53,860 nucleotides of DNA from Geobacteraceae bacterium (GTDB taxonomy: Bacteria; Desulfobacterota; Desulfuromonadia; Geobacterales; Pseudopelobacteraceae). The DNA lies in NCBI GenBank assembly GCA_025355325.1, contig JANXZX010000143.1:1-53860 (forward strand). The letters run 5' to 3'. Each line of letters begins with the position of its first letter. Position 1 is the stretch's first letter. A program made the position numbers and the translations under genes. Of the stretch, positions 6,998 through 15,046 are shown piece by piece. The notes under the pieces were generated by a model. It saw nothing but the letters and a program-made list of their open reading frames with translations, was not told the origin of the DNA and made no database searches.

Positions 6998-9088
6998 TCA
7001 CCGGCCTTTATCCAGCACATTACGTACCTTTGTCGCCATATTGGACGAGGAAAACGGTTTTTGAATGAAATTAATTCCTTCGGCGAGGACACCATGGTGG
7101 GCAATTACATCGGCGGTATACCCGGACATGTAAATACACTTCAGGTCAGGATACTCGGCTTGCAAACGGTCAGCCAGATCCCGCCCATTCATCTCCGGCA
7201 TGACCACATCAGTTAATAGCAGCTGAATCCTGCCGGCGTGTTGTCTTGCCAGTTGAATTGCTTCTCCGGGTGTGTTTGCCTGCAGTACAGTGTAACCGAG
7301 GCTGGAGAGTATTCTCGTGCCTAAATCCAGTATGACATCCTCGTCCTCTACCAGAAGTATGGTCTCCTGCCCACGTGGGGCTGATTCCTTCCTGTTTAAT
7401 GTTAGCGTCTGATTGTTGCCGTCCTCATGGCAGGGCAGATATATCATGAAAATTGTGCCGATACCCGGCTCGCTTTCAACGTTGATAAAGCCGTTGTTCT
7501 GTTTAACGATTCCGTAAACCGTTGATAACCCCAGACCGGTGCCTTTGCCTAATCCCTTTGTTGTAAAGAACGGTTCAAATATTTGAGACTGCGTTTCCTC
7601 ATCCATCCCGCATCCGTTATCACTGACAGTAAGACGAACGAATTTGCCCGGTAAAATTTTGTCTTCATGTTTGGCAAAACAGGTCTCGTCAACTAGGAAA
7701 TTCTCCGTCTCAATAGAAATTGTGCCGACGTCTGCGATGGAGTCGCGTGCATTAACGCACAAATTCGCCAGAATCTGATCGATCTGGGATGGGTCTACTT
7801 TGACCGACCACAGATTCGGTGCCGGTTGCCAGACAATATGAATGTCCTCACCAATCAGGCGCTGTAGCATTTTGAGCATTCCCGACATGGCATCGTTCAA
7901 ATTGAGAACGATAGGCATAATTGATTGCTTGCTGGCAAAGGCCAGTAATTGTCGCGTCAGATCGGTCGACTTTTCTGCGGCATTATTTATTGTTGTAAGA
8001 AATGAATGTACCGGCTGGCTTGGGTCTGTTTCCGACAGGCCCAATTCAGAGTAACCGGAGATTATTGTCAGCAGGGTGTTGAAGTCATGGGCGACACCTC
8101 CCGCCAGGCGACCCACCGATTCCATTTTTTGCGCCTGCTGTAGTTGGGCCTCCAGTTTAGACCGTTCTTTCGCAATGCGCTTGCGTTCGGTGGTGTCGTG
8201 ATGAAAACTCTGAATGCAGGATACGCCATCGTATGTAATCAGGCTTGCCGAAACATCCAGAGAAAATAAGTGTCCGTCTTTGTGGAAATGTTCAACTTCG
8301 AAAGCCGCGGTTTTCCCGGCCAACATTTGCTGAGTCCGTTCAGGCATCTCTTCTACACCACCCAAACAATCAAGATCTCTGATATTCATACTGAGCATTT
8401 CCGCCCTGCTATAACCATGCATCCTACAGAACGATTCGTTGACTTCAAGTATTCTGCCTTCCAGGGATATGATAAGAATTCCTTCGCCTGCCTGACTGAA
8501 CAAGGCACGGTAGCGATCTTCACTCTCTTGCATTGATTCATAAAGGGAGCGGTATTTTTTTTCGCTTTCTCCGAGCGCCAGATAGGCTTTTCTTATGGTT
8601 TTAACGGGAAATGTATAAAGCAGATTAAACACAAGCACCGAGAGTGCCAAAGACAATAAAGCCAGTAGGGCTGACTTCTGCAGTAATGGTCTCAGGGAGC
8701 GTGAAACCTCTATGTGGGCAACTATGGTGCCGGCATCGTAAATGCTGTTGCTGCGGGTTATACGTGGTGCAGGAATGGTCACATTATTTGATGCAAGAAT
8801 TTCGAGTTTACTATCATGTACGCTTCTGGATTCTGCAACGCCATCGTCCGCATTCCGCTCCAGAATTTCGGAGAGCCTGAGAGTTTCATAGCGCCACATT
8901 ACAGGATTTGAACGTACTATTCCGGATACGGAGTAGGCGCTTAACTCTGAATGCGCATCAAGAACACCCCGTTGGTACTGATATGAAATTACAAAATAAC
9001 CGAGAGGGAGCAGGAGTGCTATTATTACGGAAATGCTCAATGCAGCTCTCAGAGAAAATTGCTCTATGGTACGGTTAAGTTGGTTCAC
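6998..9088 (-). CDS. membrane hybrid histidine kinase (sensor-PAS-HisKA-HATPase-REC)
   Basis: A 696-residue inner-membrane hybrid kinase. Transmembrane helices are at about 15-35 and 138-160, enclosing a ~100-residue periplasmic sensor. A PAS domain spans about 190-305 (DRYRALFSQAGEGILIISLEG). The HisKA box GGVAHDFNTLL gives phospho-acceptor His334; the usual Asn at the second position of 'HDFNN' is Thr here. HATPase motifs (NARDS, DNGCGM, GTGLGLSTV) follow. A receiver domain from about 575 has Asp627 as acceptor and Lys677 in QKPF. The start codon overlaps the stop of the binding-protein gene in an ATGA, so the two are translationally coupled. The binding protein may present a ligand to the periplasmic sensor. 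Confidence 0.92.
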   Translation of the reverse strand: MNQLNRTIEQFSLRAALSISVIIALLLPLGYFVISYQYQRGVLDAHSELSAYSVSGIVRSNPVMWRYETLRLSEILERNADDGVAESRSVHDSKLEILASNNVTIPAPRITRSNSIYDAGTIVAHIEVSRSLRPLLQKSALLALLSLALSVLVFNLLYTFPVKTIRKAYLALGESEKKYRSLYESMQESEDRYRALFSQAGEGILIISLEGRILEVNESFCRMHGYSRAEMLSMNIRDLDCLGGVEEMPERTQQMLAGKTAAFEVEHFHKDGHLFSLDVSASLITYDGVSCIQSFHHDTTERKRIAKERSKLEAQLQQAQKMESVGRLAGGVAHDFNTLLTIISGYSELGLSETDPSQPVHSFLTTINNAAEKSTDLTRQLLAFASKQSIMPIVLNLNDAMSGMLKMLQRLIGEDIHIVWQPAPNLWSVKVDPSQIDQILANLCVNARDSIADVGTISIETENFLVDETCFAKHEDKILPGKFVRLTVSDNGCGMDEETQSQIFEPFFTTKGLGKGTGLGLSTVYGIVKQNNGFINVESEPGIGTIFMIYLPCHEDGNNQTLTLNRKESAPRGQETILLVEDEDVILDLGTRILSSLGYTVLQANTPGEAIQLARQHAGRIQLLLTDVVMPEMNGRDLADRLQAEYPDLKCIYMSGYTADVIAHHGVLAEGINFIQKPFSSSNMATKVRNVLDKGR

Positions 9089-9951
9089 TTGTTTTCTTTC
9101 ATTTCGGCAGTGACAAGAACTCCAGCCCTGGAAGCAATTGCTCGCCCCTGAGGTGAGTAGACAAAGTTAATGAATTTACGTGCTTCCGGTGTTGCCTGTG
9201 AGCCGGTCACAATTGCGATTAACTTGAACAGCGGGTATGCCCCGCTGGCCAGATTTTTTGGAGTAGGCGCAACACCATTGAGAGAAAGGGCATTTAGAGG
9301 AAGTTTCTCCGTAATGTGGCTGGTCAGGCCCGATGCTCCTATGCCGCCAGGGGTCTTAGAAATGGTTGTATAAGCATCAAAATCTGTTACTGCGACAATC
9401 ATTCCGGGCCGTGACCGGGATGTGGTTACGGCACTATTCATGCCGGTGGAAAGCCCTTTCAGGATGTGGGTGTCAATGTCTTCCTTCGGTCTGAGGACCA
9501 GTCTGATGCTTTCACCGTTTTGCCATTTTTTTACCGAACCGGAATAGATTCCTTCTAGCTCCTTTGTGGTAATGTCTGATTTTTTGACACTCTTTTCGGT
9601 GATAATAACAAGCGGTGTGCGGCCAAATTTTCTCAGTTGTGCCCCTTTTGCGATTTCTTCCGCTTTGAGCTCTCTACTCGCGACTACAACATCCAGAGCA
9701 CCAGCCAGCAGGGCTTTGATGGCCCCTGAGCTGCCCAGCGGTTTTTCAAATTCAATACGGACGCCCTTGTTGGTCTTCTGGTATGCTTCTACTATTGGTT
9801 TCAGCATATCAAGGGCATTTCCTGAACCGTTGATACGAACGGAGTTAGCTGCAAAGCCGGCTCCGGGCAGAACGGCAATGAACAGAACAAGGAAAGCAGT
9901 CAATATCACTGGTAGGTTGATTTGAAATTGGAAAGTGAACAGGTTCTTCAC
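9085..9951 (-). CDS. PstS-like periplasmic substrate-binding protein
   Basis: A 288-residue exported binding protein of the phosphate-binding-like (PBP2) class. The GTG start at 9949-9951 is chosen because GGAGG sits five bases upstream; a longer frame to 10158 has no such site and no homologous look. The signal peptide runs to about residue 35 (VLPGAGFAA). The mature start VRINGSGNALDMLKPIVEAY and PLGSSGAIKALLAGALDVVVASREL match PstS-type proteins. There is no ABC permease beside it. It is coupled by an ATGA overlap to a hybrid histidine kinase, so a sensing role rather than uptake is likely. Confidence 0.85.
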   Translation of the reverse strand: MKNLFTFQFQINLPVILTAFLVLFIAVLPGAGFAANSVRINGSGNALDMLKPIVEAYQKTNKGVRIEFEKPLGSSGAIKALLAGALDVVVASRELKAEEIAKGAQLRKFGRTPLVIITEKSVKKSDITTKELEGIYSGSVKKWQNGESIRLVLRPKEDIDTHILKGLSTGMNSAVTTSRSRPGMIVAVTDFDAYTTISKTPGGIGASGLTSHITEKLPLNALSLNGVAPTPKNLASGAYPLFKLIAIVTGSQATPEARKFINFVYSPQGRAIASRAGVLVTAEMKENK

Positions 9952-10398
9952 GGTGACCTCCTTAGATAGATGGAATGATCTACTCATTTGGTGAACCATG
10001 AGACAGATCGTCAATAGTAGGCACCATACGTTTGACTTGTTTTTAATTGTATACAGTCTGCCAAAGTAAACAAGTTCTTTGTTCTCTTCTGAGTTATTCC
10101 TCCGTACTCCATCCAGTACCGCAGCTTGAGAAACGCCAGCCTTCGTCGGTTTTGCCAAGTTCCTGAACTTACTTGTTTCGATATGGACTGATTTGCATCA
10201 AGAGGGTAGGGACAGTCAGGCGGAAAAAACATTTGCTGCCGCGTTGTTGTAATTGAGGAGACAATTTAGTGGCCCTCACCGGGAGAGGATAGGTCAACAA
10301 AAAAGCCGGGACAAGTATTTCCGTTACACTATAGCTTACGGTGTAAAAACGTCAAGTTTTTGATTGAAACATCAACATGTTACCGATACAGTGAGCAC
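9952..10398. other. intergenic region without a convincing gene
   Basis: This 447-bp gap lies between the divergent binding-protein and rlpA genes and must hold both promoters. Short minus-strand frames occur at 10011-10232 but show no family resemblance or ribosome site. I see no tRNA, riboswitch consensus or strong hairpin. Confidence 0.4.
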
Positions 10399-11124
10399 AT
10401 GAAATTAATAACAAGCTCATCTCTGCTCGTTCTCGTCCTCCTGATCTCCGGTTGTGCTTCCCATCGCCCTGTCACTTCTGATTCAAAACCACCGCAATCA
10501 TCAAAACCATACGTTGTTAACGGTAAGCGCTATGAACCGCTGAAAAGTTCCTATAATTTTGAGCAGGAAGGGATGGCCAGCTCTTACGGACGTGACTTTC
10601 ATGGCAGGAAAACCAGCAGTGGTGAACCCTTCGACATGTATGCCATGACGGCGGCGCACAAGACTTTGCCGCTTGGTGTGTATGTCAAGGTAGAGCACAA
10701 AAGGTCTGGTAAAGAGGTAGTTGTGCGTATCAATGACCGTGGTCCCTTTGTCGGTGACCGGATTATTGATCTTTCCGAAGGCGCAGCTTCACGGCTTGGC
10801 ATGCTTCAGGAGGGTGTTGCAGCCGTCAGAGTTTCGGCGCTGGGATATAAAGCGGGTGATGGTTATCAGCAGGTGGCAAGCTATGATAAAGGTAGCTATA
10901 CCGTTCAGGTAGGCGCTTTTGTGGAAAAGAAAAATGCGTACCGCTATATGGAAGAATTGAAGAATAAATACGGCACAGCTGATGTTCAGGAATCCTGGAG
11001 CAAAAATGCCAAATACTACCGGGTCAGACTTGGCCGTTTCGATTCGTTGAAACTGGCACAGAAAAATAAAGAGACCTTTGAGCAAAACGGTTTTAAAGGT
11101 TGTTTTGTTGTTGCCGTAGATTGA
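10399..11124 (+). CDS. rlpA: RlpA septal-ring lytic transglycosylase lipoprotein
   Basis: A 241-residue outer-membrane lipoprotein with lipobox LISGC (Cys18). The start at 10399 places a proper signal sequence at the N-terminus; upstream codons add nothing. The double-psi beta-barrel domain runs from about 55 to 145 (GMASSYGRDFHGRKTSSGE, NDRGPFVGDRIIDLSEGAA, including the catalytic-type Asp of NDRGPF). A C-terminal SPOR domain (about 165-240, YTVQVGAFVEKKNA) binds denuded glycan strands at the septum. RlpA cleaves such strands during daughter-cell separation. It is a single gene, with SOUL protein downstream. Confidence 0.92.
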   Translation: MKLITSSSLLVLVLLISGCASHRPVTSDSKPPQSSKPYVVNGKRYEPLKSSYNFEQEGMASSYGRDFHGRKTSSGEPFDMYAMTAAHKTLPLGVYVKVEHKRSGKEVVVRINDRGPFVGDRIIDLSEGAASRLGMLQEGVAAVRVSALGYKAGDGYQQVASYDKGSYTVQVGAFVEKKNAYRYMEELKNKYGTADVQESWSKNAKYYRVRLGRFDSLKLAQKNKETFEQNGFKGCFVVAVD

Positions 11125-11210
11125 CATCAGGGCGTTAATATCTCCCTGCCGCCTGACAGCTTTTGAATCCCGTTTTTTCGACTTTTAATGTATCATGTGA
11201 TGGAGGGAGT

Positions 11211-11849
11211 GTGTTCTTTATGATATTCACAGCCATCAGCGTTTCCGCAGCACTCTTCTCGCTTTGGGTATTGAGCGGCTACCTGCCGACAAGGAATATC
11301 GACATGCCCGCATACACTGTCATTTCACAACATGCCGAATATGAAATCCGCCACTATGCAGCCTACATCATTGCCGAGACTCCCAATGTGTCTGATCAGG
11401 GTTCAAGCGGTTTCAACGAACTGTTTCAGTTCATTTCCGGCAATAATACCAGCCAGGCAAAGCTCGCAATGACCGCGCCGGTCCTGAAAAATGATACCGG
11501 TGGTGGCAGCAAATTGGCCATGACCGCTCCGGTTATTAAGAGTGAAGGTGATTCCGGCGGCACGATTGCCTTTGTAATGCCGCCCGGGTACAAATTTGAA
11601 GAACTGCCGCAGCCCAAAAGTCGGAGGATCGTCTTGAGAGAAATTTCAGAACATACCGTCGCAGCTGTAACTTTTTCAGGTTACGCCGATGACAAAACCA
11701 TCAAAGAGAAGACAGAACAACTGCTTCGCGCCCTGCAGGTCGATGGTGTTACGGTACTTTCGCCCCCCCGGACGGCCCTCTATAATCCTCCGTGGACCCC
11801 GCCGTTCATGCGCAGAAACGAAATCCTGATGAATGTGAAGTGTTATTGA
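11211..11849 (+). CDS. SOUL-family heme-binding-like protein
   Basis: A 212-residue protein with an N-terminal membrane anchor (about residues 4-24) and a SOUL domain. The typical phrases are YEIRHYAAYIIAET and LAMTAPV. The 'LAMTAPV' phrase occurs twice, 20 residues apart, suggesting a small internal duplication. I chose the GTG at 11211 because GGAGG lies four bases upstream; an ATG at 11220 is also possible, and a TTG at 11163 would give a longer form. SOUL proteins bind heme or related tetrapyrroles in some species; function in bacteria is poorly defined. Confidence 0.8.
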   Translation: MFFMIFTAISVSAALFSLWVLSGYLPTRNIDMPAYTVISQHAEYEIRHYAAYIIAETPNVSDQGSSGFNELFQFISGNNTSQAKLAMTAPVLKNDTGGGSKLAMTAPVIKSEGDSGGTIAFVMPPGYKFEELPQPKSRRIVLREISEHTVAAVTFSGYADDKTIKEKTEQLLRALQVDGVTVLSPPRTALYNPPWTPPFMRRNEILMNVKCY

Positions 11850-11889
11850 TTGCAGGCTTTATCTGATATGGATTTCCCACAGTCTACAA

Positions 11890-11985
11890 AAAATACTCGC
11901 CGTTGATGATGACAAGACCTCTTTGCTGGTACTTGGCGGCTACCCGTTGAAATCAGCTGGTAATAAAATACCGTTCTTTAAATAA
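11890..11985 (+). pseudogene. remnant of a response-regulator receiver domain
   Basis: A frame at 11890-11985 reads KILAVDDDKTSLLVLGGYPL and stops 12 codons later. It resembles the beta1-alpha1 start of a receiver domain, including the acidic triad, but has no start codon or RBS in context and lacks everything beyond the first helix. It lies between the SOUL gene and mvhG. I call it a decayed fragment. Confidence 0.5.
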
Positions 11986-12081
11986 GAAAAGTAGCATCTT
12001 TTAAGCTTCAATAGTACTATCAAGAAGTTGCACAATTTGTTCTGACAGTTCGAGCCGACATAATAATCAAGGAGCGTTCGG

Positions 12082-13083
12082 ATGACCACACAAAAACCGA
12101 AACTGGCCATGTATTGGGCCGCCTCCTGCGGCGGATGCGAAGTTTCTCTGGCTAACATCCATGAAGCGATTCTGGAGGTTGACGCTCACTTTGATTTTAT
12201 GTTCTGTCCCTGTCTGCTGGATACCAAGAAAAAAGATATCGAAGCGCTTCCTGATGGTGATATCTTTTTGACACTGTTCAACGGCGCCCTCCGCACTGAA
12301 GAAAATCTTGAAATGGCAACACTTCTCCGCAGAAAATCCCGACTGTTTGTCGCTTTCGGAAGTTGTGCCGCCACCGGCGGCATTCCTGCCCTGGCCAACC
12401 ATCACGGTATCGCCGATGTGCTGGAAACGGCCTTTTGCTCGGTTCCGAGCATCGATAATCCCGAACGGCTGATACCGGGGACAACGTGTCAGGTGCCGGA
12501 TGGCGAGCTGGAACTTCCGGCTTTTTTAACCCGCGTTCTGGCACTCCACGAGGCGGTACCGGTTGATTACACCATGCCCGGTTGTCCGCCCGAGTCGGAG
12601 CAGATCATCGCTGTAGTGCGCCATGTGGCATCCGGAGCGCCGCTGCCGCCATCTGGGGCACAGATCGGCTGCACTGACCGTGCTGTCTGTGACGAATGTC
12701 CGCGCGAGAAGCGCACCACTCTTGCCTCACGTCTGATCAGGCCGTTTGAAGCTCTTCCCGAACCAGGCTGGTGTCTGGTCGAGCAGGGGTTCTTATGTGT
12801 CGGGAGCTCCACCCGCGGGGGGTGTGTTGCGCTCTGTCCGACCGCAAATATGCCCTGTACCGGGTGTTATGGTTCCCTTGATCAATCAGCTGATCCGGGC
12901 GCAACCGCACTTGCCACCCTGGTGGCCGCTGTGGATCCCGGCAGCGCCGTCGGCGTGGACGAGACCGCCCTGCTGGCCGGTTTAAAAGATGCCCTCTCTG
13001 GCGTGGCTGATCCGCTTGGAACCTTTTATCGCTATTCCCTGTCGGAAACGGTGGTCGCGGATCGTGCCAAGGAGGTTGAATAA
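12082..13083 (+). CDS. mvhG: cytosolic [NiFe] hydrogenase small subunit (group 3c, Mvh-type)
   Basis: A 333-residue small subunit carrying the Fe-S clusters that pass electrons away from the NiFe site. The proximal-cluster motif is at Cys16/Cys19 (ASCGGCE), with further ligands in GSCAATGG (about 93-100) and MPGCPPES (about 165). The C-terminal half has extra Cys motifs (CDECPREK and CVALCPTANMPCTGC) that fit the additional clusters of Mvh-type subunits. No signal peptide is present, so the enzyme is cytoplasmic. AAGGAG precedes the ATG. It is first in a tight six-gene set with mvhA, protease, hdrA, mvhD and a TusA-like gene. Confidence 0.9.
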   Translation: MTTQKPKLAMYWAASCGGCEVSLANIHEAILEVDAHFDFMFCPCLLDTKKKDIEALPDGDIFLTLFNGALRTEENLEMATLLRRKSRLFVAFGSCAATGGIPALANHHGIADVLETAFCSVPSIDNPERLIPGTTCQVPDGELELPAFLTRVLALHEAVPVDYTMPGCPPESEQIIAVVRHVASGAPLPPSGAQIGCTDRAVCDECPREKRTTLASRLIRPFEALPEPGWCLVEQGFLCVGSSTRGGCVALCPTANMPCTGCYGSLDQSADPGATALATLVAAVDPGSAVGVDETALLAGLKDALSGVADPLGTFYRYSLSETVVADRAKEVE

Positions 13084-14573
13084 TGAGCCAGCGCATCACC
13101 ATTGACCCGATTACCCGGTTGGAGGGGCACGGCAAGATAGAAATATTCCTGAACGACGCCGGCGAGGTTTCTTCGGCGTATTTCCAGGTTCCCGAACTGC
13201 GTGGTTTCGAGTCTTTCTGTGTCGGCAGGCATGCCGAAGAGATGCCCAATATTACCAACCGTATCTGCGGAGTTTGTCCCGAGGCTCATCACATGGCGGC
13301 CATAAAAGCGGTGGATGCCGCTTACGGAGTGGAATGTCTGCCTGCTGCCCGGCGCATTCGCGAGCTGATTTATATGGCTTTCTACGTGACCGACCACACG
13401 ACCCATTTTTATTGCCTGGGCGGGCCCGACTTTATCGTCGGCCCGGAAGCGCCGGCATCGGAACGCAATATTCTTGGCGTTATCCGCAAAGTCGGTCTCG
13501 ATATCGGGCAACAGGTGATTAATACCCGCAAACGCAACCATGAACTGATCAAGCAGCTTGGCGGTCGTGGCGTCCATCTGTGCGGAGCGGTGCCCGGCGG
13601 ATGGGCGGTGGCGGTCTCGAAGGAGCAGCAGGCTGAATTCCGGCATTGGGCAACCGAAAACGTGGAGTTTGCCAGGTTTTCGCTGAAAGCCTTTGAGGAT
13701 ATCGTACTCAAGAATCCGGAATATCTTGAGCTTGTTCTGTCCGACCTCTACTATCATGAAACCCACAGCATGGGCACGGTGGACCCGTTCAAGGCCCCCA
13801 ATTTCTACGACGGCCAAATCCGTGTGGTTGACACTCTGGGCAATGAAATTGCCCTCTACAATGCGAATGACTACCTTGATCACGTGGCCGAACGGGTTGA
13901 ACCGTGGAGCTATCTCAAGTTTCCCTATCTCAAAAAAATCGGCTGGAAAGGTTTCGTGGACGGTCAGGAGAGCGGCATTTACCACGCGACACCGTTGTCC
14001 CGCCTCAATGTGTCGGATCGTATGGCGACGCCAGGCGCCCAGGCGGAATTCGAGCGATTGTACGAAACATTCGGTGCGCGCGGCAAAGCGGCAAACGGAC
14101 GCAATCTTCCGATCCATCACCGCCTGGCGACCCATTGGGCCCGTCTTATCGAGCTGCTCTACGCTGCCGAACATATGTGCGAACTGCTTGATCACCCTGA
14201 AATCTGTGATCCGAATGTGCGCCGGGTGGTTCAGGCCCGGGCCGGTGTGGGTATCGGTTCGGTGGAAGCGCCGCGCGGCACCTTGACCCATCATTATGAA
14301 ACCGATGAACGCGGCATTCTGACCAGGGTTAATATGATCGTCGGTACCACCAATAACAACGCCCCGATGTCGCTTTCGATCATGAAAGCCGCCAAGGGGC
14401 TGATTCACGGCGGCAAAGTGTCCGACGGGATCCTGAACAAAGTCGAAATGGCCTTCAGGCTCTATGATCCCTGCTGTTCCTGTGCTACGCATGCGTTGGG
14501 AAAAGCCCCGCTGGAACTGCTGCTTCGCCGGGAGGGCAGCGGTGCGCTGCTTGACCGGGTGGTGCGGGACTGA
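13083..14573 (+). CDS. mvhA: cytosolic [NiFe] hydrogenase large subunit (group 3c, Mvh-type)
   Basis: A 496-residue catalytic subunit that splits or forms H2. The L1 motif RICGVC gives Cys62 and Cys65; the L2 motif DPCCSCATH near the C-terminus gives Cys464 and Cys467, completing the four Ni-Fe thiolate ligands. A 26-residue tail (ALGKAPLELLLRRE...) follows His470. Comparable tails occur in Mvh proteins, and part may be removed by the protease encoded next. The start codon overlaps the mvhG stop by one base (TAATG). A gene-sized opposite-strand frame here is a codon-bias shadow. Confidence 0.93.
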   Translation: MSQRITIDPITRLEGHGKIEIFLNDAGEVSSAYFQVPELRGFESFCVGRHAEEMPNITNRICGVCPEAHHMAAIKAVDAAYGVECLPAARRIRELIYMAFYVTDHTTHFYCLGGPDFIVGPEAPASERNILGVIRKVGLDIGQQVINTRKRNHELIKQLGGRGVHLCGAVPGGWAVAVSKEQQAEFRHWATENVEFARFSLKAFEDIVLKNPEYLELVLSDLYYHETHSMGTVDPFKAPNFYDGQIRVVDTLGNEIALYNANDYLDHVAERVEPWSYLKFPYLKKIGWKGFVDGQESGIYHATPLSRLNVSDRMATPGAQAEFERLYETFGARGKAANGRNLPIHHRLATHWARLIELLYAAEHMCELLDHPEICDPNVRRVVQARAGVGIGSVEAPRGTLTHHYETDERGILTRVNMIVGTTNNNAPMSLSIMKAAKGLIHGGKVSDGILNKVEMAFRLYDPCCSCATHALGKAPLELLLRREGSGALLDRVVRD

Positions 14574-14575
14574 CC

Positions 14576-15046
14576 ATGATAGTCATCGGCCTTGGATCCC
14601 CGTTTCTCAGTGACGACAGTGTTGGTCCGCGCGTTGTGCGCGAGCTGGTCGGTCGGGAACTGGCCGGTGTGCGACTGGTAGAGTCCCATGCCGGAGGGTT
14701 GCTGCTTTTGGAAGAATTGGCCGGATCACAGCGGGCCGTCATCGTCGATGCCCTGCTTGATGAACGGAAAAAACCGGGTGAAGTGGTAATGGCAAACATC
14801 GATACAGCAAGTCATAACGCGGCCTGCAGTCATGACTGCTCGCTGCCCGAAGCCCTGGCAATCGGGCGGGCCATGGGGATTTCTCTTCCGGCTGATGAGA
14901 ATATCCGTCTCGTCGGAATAGTGGCCAAAGATGTCAGCACCTTCAGCGAATCACTCACACCGAACGTGGCCGCAGCTATAGATAAAGCCTGTGACATCGT
15001 ATGTGCATACCTGTCAAGCAATTCTGCCAGTGCGGAGGCCGTATGA
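14576..15046 (+). CDS. hydrogenase maturation protease (HyaD/HycI family)
   Basis: A 156-residue endopeptidase that trims the C-terminus of the hydrogenase large subunit after nickel insertion. The N-terminal MIVIGLGSPFLSDDSVGPRV is the family signature, with the acidic metal ligand in LSDD. Another acidic residue in VIVDALLD and a His in SHDCSLPEAL fit the Ni-sensing site. It starts two bases after mvhA and its stop overlaps the hdrA start in an ATGA. Its target is almost certainly MvhA. Confidence 0.9.
   Translation: MIVIGLGSPFLSDDSVGPRVVRELVGRELAGVRLVESHAGGLLLLEELAGSQRAVIVDALLDERKKPGEVVMANIDTASHNAACSHDCSLPEALAIGRAMGISLPADENIRLVGIVAKDVSTFSESLTPNVAAAIDKACDIVCAYLSSNSASAEAV

Noticed and set aside
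9952-10158. N-terminal extension of the PstS-like protein
   Set aside because: The 69 extra residues lack any signal or domain and precede a GTG with a perfect GGAGG spacing followed by a proper signal peptide.
10140-10230. possible c-di-GMP (GEMM) riboswitch on the minus strand
   Set aside because: A GGCAAAACC sequence hinted at it, but the conserved GACGCAAAGC and tetraloop-receptor parts are absent.
10011-10232. 73-codon minus-strand frame upstream of the binding-protein gene
   Set aside because: No ribosome site, no family resemblance, and it overlaps the region needed for two promoters.
12037-12066. TTGTTC / TAATAA promoter pair before mvhG
   Set aside because: A start from this -10 would leave too little leader to include the ribosome site.
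13032-14492. 486-codon minus-strand open frame over the mvhA gene
   Set aside because: It is an antisense shadow of a verified hydrogenase large subunit with intact L1 and L2 motifs. Its translation is His/Arg-rich with no family look.
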